Origin: Novosphingobium sp. 32-60-15
Lineage (GTDB): Bacteria > Pseudomonadota > Alphaproteobacteria > Sphingomonadales > Sphingomonadaceae
NCBI RefSeq assembly: GCF_002280675.1
Contig: NZ_NCEN01000004.1
Span: forward strand, 62,001 to 126,000
DNA: 64,000 nucleotides
Direction: 5' to 3'
Under the pieces are notes generated by a model. That model worked only from the letters and a program-made list of their open reading frames with translations, was not told where the DNA came from and did no database searches. This document shows positions 33,560 through 43,755 of this stretch, piece by piece. The stretch's first letter is position 1. The number at the start of each line of letters is the position of its first letter. The position numbers and the translations under genes were made by a program.

Positions 33560-34786
33560 ATGTCAGACGCTGTATCCCCACTCGCCTCGCCCTTCCCCGC
33601 GCTTCCCGCCATTGCCGGAGCGACGCCGCATGTTGTGCGCGCCGGTTACAAGGACTGGGGCCGGTGTGATCTGACTTATGTTGAACTGGCGCAAGGCACT
33701 GCAGTTGCAGGCGTTTTCACCCGGAACATTTGCTGCTCATCCGAAGTGGAACTTGGCCGCCAGAATGTTGCCCAGGGCAGCGCGCGGGCGCTGGTTGTCA
33801 ACGCTGGCAATTCTAACGCTTTCACCGGCTATCGCGGGCGCGAGGCAGTTGAACAGATCATGGAGCAGGTTTCTGCCCACCTAGGCTGCACGAAAGAGGA
33901 GGTTTTCGTCTCCTCCACCGGCGTAATCGGTGTTCCCTTGCCCAAGGACAAGGCGCGCGCAGGGGTTGCAGCCGCGCTTGAGGCCGAACCCTGCTCATGG
34001 GAAGACGCTGCCCGCACCATCGGAACGACCGATACCTTCACCAAAGGCGCTACCGCCTCGGCAATGATTGGTGACACTCGCGTCAACTTCAGCGCCATCA
34101 TCAAAGGCAGCGGGATGATCGCGCCTGATATGGCAACGATGCTGGGCTATATCTTCACCGACGCCGCTGTTGACCCGGCCTTTTTGCAAGAGTGCCTGTC
34201 AGCTGCCAACACGCGCACGTTCTCGTGCATCACGGTCGACAGCGACACCTCCACCAGCGACACCGTGCTGGCCTTCGCCACGGGGAAAGCAGGCAATGCG
34301 CCATTGACCGGCTTTGATAGCCCCGGCGCTGACGCCTTCGCCGCTGCCTTGGCTGACATTTGCCGCCAGCTCGCCCACCTTGTCGTCAAGGATGGCGAAG
34401 GCGCGCAAAAGTTCATCGCGGTCAGCGTATCTGGCGCAGTGTCCGATGAAAGCGCCCGAAAGGTTGGCCTTGCCATCGCCAACTCGCCCCTGGTAAAAAC
34501 GGCCATCGCAGGCGAGGATGCCAACTGGGGCCGCGTCGTCATGGCTGTGGGCAAGGCAGGCGAACCGGCAGACCGTGACCGCCTGTCCATCGGCTTTGGC
34601 GGGATATGGGCTGCGCGCCATGGCCAACCCCTTGCCGATTATGACGAAGCCCCCGTTGCCGCGCACCTGAAAGGCCGCGAAATCTCGCTTGAAGTCGACC
34701 TTGGCCTTGGCGATGGCGAGGCGACCGTTTGGACCTGCGATCTCACTCACGGCTATATCTCGATCAACGCCGATTATCGGTCATGA
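33560..34786 (+). CDS. argJ: Bifunctional glutamate N-acetyltransferase / ornithine acetyltransferase
   Basis: ArgJ transfers acetyl from N-acetylornithine to glutamate in the cyclic arginine pathway. The 408-residue precursor self-cleaves at a conserved Thr within IAPDMATMLGYIFTD, here at about residue 190, to alpha and beta chains. Other family segments are VVNAGNSNAFTG, VFVSSTGVIGVPLP, KGSGMIAPDM and ANWGRVVMAVGKAG. ATG 33560 is preferred over a frame from 33491. It is followed 10 bases later by a glutathione transferase gene, and then an inositol-monophosphatase-family gene, as one plus-strand run. Confidence 0.96.
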   Translation: MSDAVSPLASPFPALPAIAGATPHVVRAGYKDWGRCDLTYVELAQGTAVAGVFTRNICCSSEVELGRQNVAQGSARALVVNAGNSNAFTGYRGREAVEQIMEQVSAHLGCTKEEVFVSSTGVIGVPLPKDKARAGVAAALEAEPCSWEDAARTIGTTDTFTKGATASAMIGDTRVNFSAIIKGSGMIAPDMATMLGYIFTDAAVDPAFLQECLSAANTRTFSCITVDSDTSTSDTVLAFATGKAGNAPLTGFDSPGADAFAAALADICRQLAHLVVKDGEGAQKFIAVSVSGAVSDESARKVGLAIANSPLVKTAIAGEDANWGRVVMAVGKAGEPADRDRLSIGFGGIWAARHGQPLADYDEAPVAAHLKGREISLEVDLGLGDGEATVWTCDLTHGYISINADYRS

Positions 34787-34796
34787 GCCGCGCGCC

Positions 34797-35402
34797 ATGA
34801 TCACACTCTGGGGCCGTCTCAATTCGCACAACGTCAAGAAGATCGCGTGGGCGCTGATCGAAATGAACCTCGCGTCCGAGCGTAAAGATATTGGCGGCCA
34901 ATTCGGCTACACGCCGGAATATCTCGCCATGAATCCCAACCGCATGGTGCCGACCCTACAAGATGGCGATCTTGCGCTTTGGGAATCCAACGCCATTCTG
35001 CGCTATCTGGCAGAGCGCTATGCTCCAGCTTTTCGCAGCGATGACCCGGTGGTCCGTGCCTCGGGTGATAAATGGATGGATTGGCAATTCCATTTTGCCG
35101 ACGCTCAACGCGATGCGTTTTTGGGCTGCGTTCGCCAAGGCAAGGATGGAACCGATGCAGTCGTAGCACAATCTGCCGTGAATGCGGTTGCCATGATGAC
35201 TATTCTTGATGCCGAACTTGCCCATCGCAATTGGCTCTCGGGCGAACGCTTTGGCATCGCAGACATCCCGATGGGCGTCTATGCTCACACATACTTTTCG
35301 CTCCCCATGAATCGTCCTGATTTGCGGCATCTTGCCGAATGGTACACGCGCTTAAAACAGCGACCCGGCTATACCAGCCAAGTCATGATCCCACTCACCT
35401 AA
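34797..35402 (+). CDS. Glutathione S-transferase family protein
   Basis: The 201-residue protein has an N-terminal thioredoxin-like glutathione-binding domain (ITLWGRLNSHNVKKIAWAL, then NPNRMVPTLQDGDLALWESNAILRYLAERY cited by its ends) and a C-terminal helical domain. The serine in GRLNSHNVKK is the position where Ser/Cys activates glutathione in beta/theta-like classes. Substrate is not predictable. It begins 10 bases after argJ, and the next gene starts eight bases after its stop. Confidence 0.9.
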   Translation: MITLWGRLNSHNVKKIAWALIEMNLASERKDIGGQFGYTPEYLAMNPNRMVPTLQDGDLALWESNAILRYLAERYAPAFRSDDPVVRASGDKWMDWQFHFADAQRDAFLGCVRQGKDGTDAVVAQSAVNAVAMMTILDAELAHRNWLSGERFGIADIPMGVYAHTYFSLPMNRPDLRHLAEWYTRLKQRPGYTSQVMIPLT

Positions 35403-35410
35403 GGATGACG

Positions 35411-36220
35411 ATGTCGCGAACCTCACTTGACGCAGCTGTCGCTGCGCTGATGCGCGAAACCGCTGAAAAGACGCTGCTCAAACATTATCAAAAGCTCAGC
35501 ATCGGCGATGTGACCGATAAAGCTGCTGACGATGTCGTGACTATTGCCGACACCGAAAGCGAGGCCATGCTTGCCGAGGGTTTGGCAAAAATCCTCCCAG
35601 ACGCCGTCATTGTAGGCGAGGAGGCGGCCCACGCTGATCCCGCCATATTCGAGCGGCTATGCGACAAGCTGTGCTGGATCATCGATCCGCTCGACGGGAC
35701 CAACAATTACGCTGTCGGCAAGCCGCCGTTCGGCATCCTTTTGGCACTGGCAGAACAAGGCGAAACCGTTGCAGGCTGGATTTACGAACCGCTATCAGGC
35801 CGCCTGTGCACCGCGCATCGTGGGCAAGGCGCATGGATCAATGGCGAACGTTTTACTTCAAGGGTAAGCGGTGCAGACAAGCCCATCGCCGCCATTTCGC
35901 TTGTGTTCGTGGACAAAGAGAAACGCGAAGCTCTGCTGGAACACATTGCCCCGCATTACACGCTGGTGGACATTCCGCGCTGTGCCGCCGAACAATACCC
36001 GCGCATCGTCCTTGGCGCCAACGATGTATCGCTGTTCGAAAAAACGCTTGCGTGGGATCACGCAGCCGGCGTCCTGTTCCTCAATGAATCCGGCGGCAAA
36101 GCGGCACGCCCGGATGGCTCAGCATATCGCGTTGACCGCCACCTGGAACCGGGCCTGATCGGTGCTTCCAGCCCGGCATTGTTCGATGCGATGGCAGAAC
36201 GCCTCGCCAAAATTGGCTGA
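35411..36220 (+). CDS. Inositol monophosphatase family protein
   Basis: The 269-residue protein belongs to the Mg-dependent phosphatase family including inositol monophosphatase, histidinol phosphatase and CysQ. Motif A is seen as DPLDGTNNYAVG (about residues 91-102), the upstream acidic GEEAAHADP supplies the other metal ligand, and the C-terminal motif is AWDHAAGVLFLNESGG. Two ATGs are close: 35405 overlaps its own ribosome binding site, whereas 35411 has AAGG six bases upstream and is chosen. The true substrate could be inositol phosphate or another sugar or nucleotide phosphate. Confidence 0.9.
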   Translation: MSRTSLDAAVAALMRETAEKTLLKHYQKLSIGDVTDKAADDVVTIADTESEAMLAEGLAKILPDAVIVGEEAAHADPAIFERLCDKLCWIIDPLDGTNNYAVGKPPFGILLALAEQGETVAGWIYEPLSGRLCTAHRGQGAWINGERFTSRVSGADKPIAAISLVFVDKEKREALLEHIAPHYTLVDIPRCAAEQYPRIVLGANDVSLFEKTLAWDHAAGVLFLNESGGKAARPDGSAYRVDRHLEPGLIGASSPALFDAMAERLAKIG

Positions 36221-36274
36221 TCCATCCCCCAACCCGTTTTCAGGCGGGTGGGGAAGGGCATTTGCCTTGGCTGG

Positions 36275-36595
36275 TTACAGCACGCTTTCCAACCAGCTCT
36301 TGAGCTGGCTCTTGGGCGCAGCACCAAGCTTTTGTGCAACAGGCTGGCCGTCCTTGAACAGGATCATCAGCGGGATTGACTGCACGCCAAACTGGCTGGC
36401 GGTATCGGTGTTTTCCATGATGTCGACTTTTACAATCTCGACGCTATCTGCCAGCTCTTCGGAAATTTCTTCAAGCGCCGGCGCAATCATCTTGCACGGG
36501 CCGCACCAATCAGCCCAAAAATCCACAAGCACAGGCTTGCTGCTACCCAGAACGTCGGTGGCGAAGCTGGCGTCGGTTACGGCTTTGGTCGGCAT
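36275..36595 (-). CDS. trxA: Thioredoxin
   Basis: The 106-residue protein has the thioredoxin active site WADWCGPCKMIAP at about residues 28-40, the cis-proline in IPLMILF, and the standard length. It keeps cytoplasmic protein disulfides reduced and supplies electrons to ribonucleotide reductase. It follows addA by 59 bases on the same strand, as the last gene of the ahcY-divL-addAB stretch, and is convergent with the inositol-monophosphatase-family gene. Confidence 0.97.
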   Translation of the reverse strand: MPTKAVTDASFATDVLGSSKPVLVDFWADWCGPCKMIAPALEEISEELADSVEIVKVDIMENTDTASQFGVQSIPLMILFKDGQPVAQKLGAAPKSQLKSWLESVL

Positions 36596-36654
36596 CGAAT
36601 GAACTCCTGTCTATTTGTCTCTAACGTAAGGCGCGTGGGAGCCAGCGCAACCGA

Positions 36655-39600
36655 TCAGGCAGAAAAGGATTCCTGCTGCCCGGTAAGGCGCAACTTTTGC
36701 TCGTCGATCACACTTTGCGGCACCACGAACAATTGCGGTGTGTGCGTATACAGCAACGCGGCCTCCACCGGCACGCCGGGGTGGATCATTTCCAGCGCCG
36801 CTGCATAGGCCGCCATTTGCCGCACATAAGCACCGGGCACTTCATCCATTGTCATGGGAGGACGCCGGGCCGTTTTGAAATCGATGATGCGGATGCGGTC
36901 ACTTCCGATGACCAATCGGTCCACCGTCCCGCTTACTACCCGCCCGCCAACCACAGCGGCCAGCGGCACTTCGGCAAGCGATTCCGGCCCGAATACATCG
37001 GCCCAGTCAGGATGCTCCAGCACTGCAAGCGCTGACGATATCATTGCCTCGCGCTCCTCAACACTGAATTCACCGCCCGCGCGCGCAAGCCACGTTCGGC
37101 CAGCAGTGCCACGCGCATCAGCCGGCACTTCGGGCAAACGCTCTATCAAGCGGTGCAGCAATGTCCCTCGCCGTGCTGCCATCATGGCTCCGGCACCTGA
37201 CTGCGCCGGTGGATCGGGTGCATCATCTTCACCCAGCGATGATGGTGCCAAGGGCCGTGGAGGCCGGGGCTCTGCCCCTATTGGCGTCAACAAAACATCC
37301 GGCAAAACCATCCACTCTGTCGCAATAACCTGCGCCGGTTTTACCGGGAACGGCAGCGGAGCCCCAATGGTCTTGCGCCCCACCCATAACGAGCATGGTT
37401 CCCATTCTGTATCGCCAAACAGTGGCTCCAACTGCGCAAACCAGCTGTCCTCGGGCAGGTCAGCACCGCCTCTGGCCTTTTTCTTGCCTTTGGCTCCTGC
37501 GATAAACAGTGCTTCTTCTGCGCGCGTCATCGCCACATAAAGCAGCCGCCAATGCTCCTCCCGCTCGGCCAGCTTGGCAACGGATTCAGCTTCCAGAACG
37601 GCCGGTGCCTTTTCCTCTTTGCGCAGCGGAGGCAAGGGCACCTTCCGGCGAGCGCCGAGCACATCTTCGACCAGTTCAAGCCCGCGCGGTGGCGACAAGT
37701 CAGGATCATCGGCAGAATCGGCCAGGATGACGATCGGCGCCTGCAAACCTTTTGATCCGTGCACCGTCATCACGCGCACCAGACCGTCGCTCTTGCCCGC
37801 CTCGCGCTTCAACTCTCCTTCGCCAGCATCAAACCATTGCAAAAAGCCGACAAGGCTTGGCACATTTGCGCTGGAATAGGCCATTGCCGCATTCAGCAAT
37901 TCATCGATTGGATCATGCGCCTCACGCCCCAACCGCGCGATCAACTTGCGCCGCCCATCCCAAGGTCCGACCAGCAGCCAGTGCAACAGCACTTGCGGCG
38001 GGTCATAATCTGCCCTCGCCAGCAAACTGCGCAACCGCTCCATCGCTGCAAAGGTCGCAGGACCTTCGTTGCGGCGCAGCCAGCTCCACAACCGCTCACC
38101 ATGTGGACGATAGCCATGCTCCAGCAAGTCTTCCTGGCTCCATCCGATCAGCGGCGAAACCAGCAAGCCTGCAAGATTGAGATCATCAAGCGGCTGTGCG
38201 GCAAAGCGCAGTGCCGCCACCAGATCCTTTACCGCCAACGGCGCGCCCAGCCGCAACCGGTCAACCCCTGCCACCGGAACGCCGCGCGCATGCAACCGCG
38301 CCACGATCAGCCCTGCCAGTTCCTTGCGCTTGCGCACAAGGATCATCACATCGCCCGCGTTGGCGAGCCTTGGCCCACCTTTGGCGAGCGGAAACCCGAC
38401 GTCGATCCAAGCCTTCACTTGCCGGGCAATACGGTCTGCCAGTTCACGGTCAGGGCGTGAGAGCCAGCCCTCCTCGCCCTCGTCGTCTTCGCCTGCGTCT
38501 TCAACCTTGTCCTCATCGCCCACCACGCGCCACAGTCCGACCGTGCCGGGGATGGGCAACCCGCGATGGGGTTCAGGGGGTTGGCTCAAACCAAACCGGT
38601 CCCACCCGATCCGCGCTATAGCGCCATCCACGAAATCGAGGATCGGGTTGGCCGTACGGAATGACTGGCCAAGGCCCAGTTCAAGCAATTCCCGTTCTGG
38701 ATCACGCAAGACATCGGCCACTTCGACCAACTGGCTTTTGACCTTGCCGCTGGCGCGCGCGAAGTTTTCAGGGCTCGTGCCCTGAAAGCCGAAGATAGCC
38801 TGTTTATAATCGCCAACCACAAACAGCGTGCGCATCTTCGGTCCGCGCTGGCCTTCCCCGGTGAAAAAGTCGGAAACCAGCCCTTCAAGAACGATTTCCC
38901 ACTGCGAGGCATTGGGCTTGGTCAAAAGGTCTGCCGCGGCACGGATCTGGTCATCGAAATCAATGAACCCTTCGCGCGTCTTGGCCTCATCCCACGCCAG
39001 CGCAAAACGCCGCCCGACAGTCAGCGCCGTATCCAGCAACGATGCCAGATCCAGCTTGGCCTTCAGTTCGCGCACCACCTCAATCGATGCAATGACCCGC
39101 TGCGCCGCCTCGCCATAGGAGCCGTCGACTTTGAGGAGGTTCTTCAGCCATTTCGGCTCACCCTCGGCATTGCACAGCGCCTTGGCCAACTCATCAATGC
39201 TTTGCGCGCGCGCTTCGGGCGAGGCGCTTAACCACCGGGCAATCGGCTCGGCCATCTTGGCCCCGTTGGCAGTACCCCAATCCAATTGCACCTCAAGGCA
39301 TGACCTAAGGGCTGCTGCATCAAACGCATCATCGGCACAAATCGCGGCAAGGCTCGCCTCGCCGTCATCTTCATCTAAACCAAGCACACTGTTAATACGC
39401 GGGCGCAATGGTGGAATCCACGACCCCGGCCCCCACCACAAATCCCGTGCGCCCGCACTGCGCAGCAGGAATGCCTCAACCTGATCCTCGCTCATCCGCA
39501 AGGACAGGGACGCGAGCGCATCAAGCAACGCCTCGTCACCCTGCGCTTCGGCCTCAACCAGCATCTCGGCAAGCACTTGGCGCACCAGCAAGGCGCGGTC

Positions 39601-40053
39601 GCGGTCTTCCATCGCCCGTGTGCCGGGGCGCAGACCGGCTTCCACGGGGAACGAAGCGAGCAACCATTGGCAAAATGCGTGGATCGTCTCGATCCGCAAG
39701 CCGCCCCCGGGGCAATCCAGCACCGCGGCAAAGCGGCTGCGCGCCCGCGCCACAGTGGCGGGATCAAACGGCGCGCCAATCGCCATCAGGTCTTTGGCAA
39801 GGCGGGTGTCATCCATCCTCACCCAGCCTGCCAGAACTTCGTTCACGCGCGTCGCCATTTCGGCAGCGCCTGCTTTTGTGAACGTCAGGCATAGCAATTG
39901 CTCAGGCTCGACGCCGTCCTGCAAAAGCAGCCGCAATACGCGCGCTGACAGCACTTGCGTTTTACCGGTGCCTGCCGATGCCGAAAGCCAGACCGTACGC
40001 TGCGGGTCCACCGCTTGCGCCTGGTTGTCCATAAGCGGATAGACTTTGCTCAT
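36655..40053 (-). CDS. addA: AddA helicase-nuclease subunit (double-strand break repair)
   Basis: AddA is the UvrD-type helicase and nuclease subunit of the AddAB complex that processes DNA ends for recombination in place of RecBCD. The 1132-residue product has Walker A in SASAGTGKTQVLSARVLRLL (about residues 24-43), the downstream LCLTFTKAGAAEMATRV, YKQAIFGFQG, VMTVHGSKGLQAPIV, and the C-terminal RecB-type nuclease motif IIDFKTARRP near residue 1060. Its ATG overlaps the addB stop in ATGA (40050-40053), so translation is coupled. Confidence 0.95.
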   Translation of the reverse strand: MSKVYPLMDNQAQAVDPQRTVWLSASAGTGKTQVLSARVLRLLLQDGVEPEQLLCLTFTKAGAAEMATRVNEVLAGWVRMDDTRLAKDLMAIGAPFDPATVARARSRFAAVLDCPGGGLRIETIHAFCQWLLASFPVEAGLRPGTRAMEDRDRALLVRQVLAEMLVEAEAQGDEALLDALASLSLRMSEDQVEAFLLRSAGARDLWWGPGSWIPPLRPRINSVLGLDEDDGEASLAAICADDAFDAAALRSCLEVQLDWGTANGAKMAEPIARWLSASPEARAQSIDELAKALCNAEGEPKWLKNLLKVDGSYGEAAQRVIASIEVVRELKAKLDLASLLDTALTVGRRFALAWDEAKTREGFIDFDDQIRAAADLLTKPNASQWEIVLEGLVSDFFTGEGQRGPKMRTLFVVGDYKQAIFGFQGTSPENFARASGKVKSQLVEVADVLRDPERELLELGLGQSFRTANPILDFVDGAIARIGWDRFGLSQPPEPHRGLPIPGTVGLWRVVGDEDKVEDAGEDDEGEEGWLSRPDRELADRIARQVKAWIDVGFPLAKGGPRLANAGDVMILVRKRKELAGLIVARLHARGVPVAGVDRLRLGAPLAVKDLVAALRFAAQPLDDLNLAGLLVSPLIGWSQEDLLEHGYRPHGERLWSWLRRNEGPATFAAMERLRSLLARADYDPPQVLLHWLLVGPWDGRRKLIARLGREAHDPIDELLNAAMAYSSANVPSLVGFLQWFDAGEGELKREAGKSDGLVRVMTVHGSKGLQAPIVILADSADDPDLSPPRGLELVEDVLGARRKVPLPPLRKEEKAPAVLEAESVAKLAEREEHWRLLYVAMTRAEEALFIAGAKGKKKARGGADLPEDSWFAQLEPLFGDTEWEPCSLWVGRKTIGAPLPFPVKPAQVIATEWMVLPDVLLTPIGAEPRPPRPLAPSSLGEDDAPDPPAQSGAGAMMAARRGTLLHRLIERLPEVPADARGTAGRTWLARAGGEFSVEEREAMISSALAVLEHPDWADVFGPESLAEVPLAAVVGGRVVSGTVDRLVIGSDRIRIIDFKTARRPPMTMDEVPGAYVRQMAAYAAALEMIHPGVPVEAALLYTHTPQLFVVPQSVIDEQKLRLTGQQESFSA

Positions 40054-43031
40054 GATGCGCCCTCTGCATTGGCGCGTTCACGGCCCTGCCATTCATCCAG
40101 ACGCATCAACTGGTCATAGTCCGAATAGCCGGGAAGATCAGGATTGAGCCGCGCGGTAAACGGCTCATCGCCAAGCAACCATCTCGCAATGGCTTCGCGC
40201 AGGAAATCCTCGGTCTTGATCAGGAAGTCTTCTAGCAGAATGCCCGATTGCCGCGCATTCTCTTTCACAGGCGACTTCATATAGCCAAATCCGCGCTCTT
40301 TATTGCGCCCCAACGACCAGTATTCGAACCGTGTTGGAACGCCTGCGACGCCATCAATCCCGCCACCCTGCGCGATCAGCCCCAACAGCCCCAGTTGTAG
40401 CGCAAAGCCCTGCTCCACCATCTTGCCCGATGGCGGCATGCCTGTTTTGTAATCCACCACACCAAGGCTACCATCAGCCAGTTTGTCGATCCGGTCGGCC
40501 CGCCCATGAATGCGGATGCCGTCAACGACGATCTCGCCCTTCTGCTCGACCGAAAGCACCTCGCGGCCCTCACCGTTCAGCCGGTCCGTCTCTTCTTCTA
40601 TCCAGTGCAGCGCGTTGATCAGGCGCGGTTTCCACATTGTCCGCATAAACGGGTGGGCGCTCATCTCATCAAACATACGCTCGGCCAGTGGCACCAATTC
40701 GCCTGGCATACCGCCTGCATCATGCCAGGCCTTCAGCACGTCATGCACCGCCGTGCCCTTCCACGCAGGCGTGGGATCGGCGTCAATCGGATCAAGGCTG
40801 CGCAAATTCAGGATGGCCGACGCATAAAACTGATAAGGATCACCGCGTAGCCGGTCGAGCGCAGTCACCGCGATCGGAACGCGCCGCTGCTCTGCTGTTG
40901 GCATCGGCTCCGGTCGTGGGTAGGCCGGAGCAGGCGCGGCATCGCCGAGTGCCTTGGCCAAGTCTACTGCGCGGTTTTCGGTGCGCAATTGCTCTCCCAA
41001 CATTGCCTGAATGCGCAGCAAAAAGCGCGATGGAATGGCAGGCCCTGCCGCATCGCGATGGGCAAAGCTCAAGACTACTTCAGGCGCGCCCAATGCTGCG
41101 GCCAGATCGTGCGCGGAAAGGCCGATGCGGAAATCGGCCCCCGGAATGCCCAGCGCACGCAAGATCGGCGGGGCCAGCAGCGGATCAGGCGCAGGGTTGC
41201 CCGGCCATGTCCCTTCGGTCAGCCCACCACAGATTACCAGATCTGCCCGGCTCATCCGCGCTTCAAGCAATCCATAAATCGCAAGGCGGGGATGGCCTCC
41301 ATAAGGGGGACGCACCGATATTTCGTCCATCGCATCGCGCAACAATGCCGGAAGATCGGCACAGTCGACCGTTGATGGCGCATTTCCCGCCGCCTCGCGC
41401 CATCGCTCGACGAATTGTGACAAGCACCGTCCGTCGGCCTGCGCCCACATGCCTGCCCCGCACAAAGCTTCACCTGCGTCAGCCAGCGCCACAAGCGCAG
41501 CATCAAGCGGCAGGGCTCCTTCAAGCGACACCAATGGAAACAGCAAATCCTCAACGCCTGACCACCAGTCGGTCAGCCCCGGAAAGCGCTTTTCAAATTT
41601 CTCGACCGCCTGCCGCGTTGCGGGCAATCCCGGCCCCGGCCTCGGCCCGCGCAATACCAGATCAAGCTGGCGCACGCGCTCCAGCCAAGCAGGTCGCTTA
41701 TCCCCCGCTTGCACCAGCGGATGGCCCAGCAACGCCACAAGCGCCACCGGAGCAACACGTTCCGCCACAACTTCGGCCAGTTGTAACAACACCCGTCCCG
41801 CTGCAGTCTGCGGCAAGGGTCTGCCCGCCGTGTCATCGGCTATGATGTTCCACCGGCCCAGATGCGCTACAACCCGCGCGGCAAGGCTGCGGTCAGGTGT
41901 GATGACCGCCACGCGCCGCTCTGGCTCGGCCAAAGCCTCGCGCACCAGCACCGCAATGGCCTGCGCTTCCTCTTCGGGATGCGCGGCTTCCATCACCCGA
42001 ACGCCCGAAAGCCGCCGATCTTTCGCCTCAAGCGAAACCCAGGCCGCGCTGGCCTCAGGCGGCAAGAACAGGTTCGAGATTGCGCGGCTGCGTTCAGGCG
42101 GTGCCGGCGAAAGGCCAGCCCGGTGCCACGGCTGCACCTCACCGCGCGCAATTCCCATGCGATTGAGCAGAAGCTTAAGATGATACTGCGGATGCGTGAC
42201 CACATCGCCACGGTCAAAAACAGCGCCATCAGGCCCGCCTGCGCTGCCCAGCGCTTCCCAAACATCTGCATCCAGTGCAAGGTCGAGATCGGGCAAAATC
42301 ACTCCGCCGTCGGGCATATCAGCCACAGTACGCAGCAACTTTGCAACCGCGGGTGACGCAGAGGTAACCCCTGCCGCAATCACCGGATGCGAAGGCGGCC
42401 GCGTCCGCCATGTTTGTGCTGCATGGTCAAGCAACCGGTTCCGCCGTTCTGGGGCATCAATACGCCCAAGCGCATCCAGTTTAGCCTGCCAAATCGCAAA
42501 GACTGACGCAAAAATCCGTGTGTTTTCGATCCAGTGGACAGACAGGTCCGATGCAATCCCGACAACCGCTTCATCCAGCAATTGCTCGGGGTGAATCCCC
42601 TCTACCAGCAACCGGTCCATGCCCTGCGCCAGCCCGCGCGCCTGACGCAGCAAAGCTGCCGCACCGGGCGCATCACCACCCAGCACTTGCCGCAAAATCT
42701 GGGCTAACCGAAGCAGCCGCCAAACCGGATCGACCGCCTCGGGAATATCCAGCCCTGCGCCGATAGGATCAAGCAGCGGCCCCAGCGTCTCATCCAGATC
42801 AAGATCACCCACCACCGCCATGCGCGGCAACAACAGGCCCTGCCCGCTTGCGCGGATGAAAGCCTCGGTCACCGTGCGGATCGCGCGCTGGCTCGGCAAA
42901 AGCAGCGTCAAACGGGCAAGGCCGAATCGGTCTTCGCGATACCGGGGGATCAATCCCGCAACCAATGCATCGGCAAAACCACGGTGCGCCGCGATTGACC
43001 ACACGCGTGGGCGAAAAGCCCCTTCTGTCAT
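40050..43031 (-). CDS. addB: AddB subunit (double-strand break repair)
   Basis: The 993-residue protein is the alphaproteobacterial AddB type. Its N-terminal half is a degenerate helicase domain (LLPSQRAIRTVTEAFIR) and its C-terminal half carries a RecB-like nuclease motif with GRADRIDKL followed by GVVDYKTGMPPSGKM. ATG 43031 (MTEGAFRP) is preceded by the murU stop in TGATATG, one base apart, and is preferred over a frame entering from 43067. It is part of an operon with five upstream genes. Confidence 0.93.
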   Translation of the reverse strand: MTEGAFRPRVWSIAAHRGFADALVAGLIPRYREDRFGLARLTLLLPSQRAIRTVTEAFIRASGQGLLLPRMAVVGDLDLDETLGPLLDPIGAGLDIPEAVDPVWRLLRLAQILRQVLGGDAPGAAALLRQARGLAQGMDRLLVEGIHPEQLLDEAVVGIASDLSVHWIENTRIFASVFAIWQAKLDALGRIDAPERRNRLLDHAAQTWRTRPPSHPVIAAGVTSASPAVAKLLRTVADMPDGGVILPDLDLALDADVWEALGSAGGPDGAVFDRGDVVTHPQYHLKLLLNRMGIARGEVQPWHRAGLSPAPPERSRAISNLFLPPEASAAWVSLEAKDRRLSGVRVMEAAHPEEEAQAIAVLVREALAEPERRVAVITPDRSLAARVVAHLGRWNIIADDTAGRPLPQTAAGRVLLQLAEVVAERVAPVALVALLGHPLVQAGDKRPAWLERVRQLDLVLRGPRPGPGLPATRQAVEKFEKRFPGLTDWWSGVEDLLFPLVSLEGALPLDAALVALADAGEALCGAGMWAQADGRCLSQFVERWREAAGNAPSTVDCADLPALLRDAMDEISVRPPYGGHPRLAIYGLLEARMSRADLVICGGLTEGTWPGNPAPDPLLAPPILRALGIPGADFRIGLSAHDLAAALGAPEVVLSFAHRDAAGPAIPSRFLLRIQAMLGEQLRTENRAVDLAKALGDAAPAPAYPRPEPMPTAEQRRVPIAVTALDRLRGDPYQFYASAILNLRSLDPIDADPTPAWKGTAVHDVLKAWHDAGGMPGELVPLAERMFDEMSAHPFMRTMWKPRLINALHWIEEETDRLNGEGREVLSVEQKGEIVVDGIRIHGRADRIDKLADGSLGVVDYKTGMPPSGKMVEQGFALQLGLLGLIAQGGGIDGVAGVPTRFEYWSLGRNKERGFGYMKSPVKENARQSGILLEDFLIKTEDFLREAIARWLLGDEPFTARLNPDLPGYSDYDQLMRLDEWQGRERANAEGAS

Positions 43032-43032
43032 A

Positions 43033-43755
43033 TCAATCCTGACGCAATGCGGTTTCGGTCGGCGCAATCATTCCGGGCTCACCCACTTCGTACCACAGGC
43101 CAAGATGCGAAGTTCCAAACAGACGACCCTCTTCAATCGCCCGGTCCCACAGCTTTGATGTGGAGAACGCACCATCAGGCGCATCGCGCATCAATCTGTG
43201 CGAGACAATCTGGATGCCGCTAAAGATAAAGGGCGCAATCCGTCCGGTGCGCCGCCGTGAAATCGCGCCAAGCGGATCCATGTGGAAATCGCCCTTGCCG
43301 CGATAATTGAACGCGCGCGCATGCGGCACCAGAAGCAACAGCGCATCCATCCGCTCCGGGTCCCAAAATTCGGACAAATGCTCAAACACATTGCGCGGCC
43401 CATCCAGCCAGATGTTGTCGCTGTTCAAAGCAAAGAACGGATCGCTGCCGATCAATGGCAGGGCCTTCGCCATGCCGCCGCCTGTTTCAAGCAAGTGCTC
43501 ACGCTCGTCGGAAATGGCAATCTCGGGCTTTTCCCTGCGCGCAAGATAAGCCTCCAGCGCATCAGCAAGGTAGTGCACGTTCACCACAGCCCGCGCCACG
43601 CCCGCATCTTGCAACTTATCAAGGCAATGGTCGATCAGCGGCTTGCCGGCCACTTGCACCAAGGGTTTGGGCCGCGATGCCGTAAGCGGACGCATACGCT
43701 TGCCCAAACCGGCTGAAAGCACAATGGCTACGTCACTTGCCAGTGGTTTGCTCAT
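43033..43755 (-). CDS. murU: Nucleotidyltransferase, N-acetylmuramate-1-phosphate uridylyltransferase-like
   Basis: The 240-residue protein has the nucleotidyltransferase signature SAGLGKRMRPLTASRPKPL at residues 14-32 and the metal-ligand region ALNSDNIWLDG. The neighbour is an AmgK-like kinase; AmgK and MurU together salvage MurNAc to UDP-MurNAc in peptidoglycan recycling, bypassing MurA. The reaction assignment therefore rests on both sequence and context. Its ATG overlaps the kinase stop in ATGA (43752-43755). A different sugar-nucleotide activity cannot be ruled out. Confidence 0.85.
   Translation of the reverse strand: MSKPLASDVAIVLSAGLGKRMRPLTASRPKPLVQVAGKPLIDHCLDKLQDAGVARAVVNVHYLADALEAYLARREKPEIAISDEREHLLETGGGMAKALPLIGSDPFFALNSDNIWLDGPRNVFEHLSEFWDPERMDALLLLVPHARAFNYRGKGDFHMDPLGAISRRRTGRIAPFIFSGIQIVSHRLMRDAPDGAFSTSKLWDRAIEEGRLFGTSHLGLWYEVGEPGMIAPTETALRQD

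Noticed and set aside
36224..36256. Hairpin between the inositol-monophosphatase-family gene and trxA as a terminator
   Set aside because: CCCCCAACCCG / CGGGTGGGG pairs imperfectly and no T-run follows on either strand, so the evidence is too weak.
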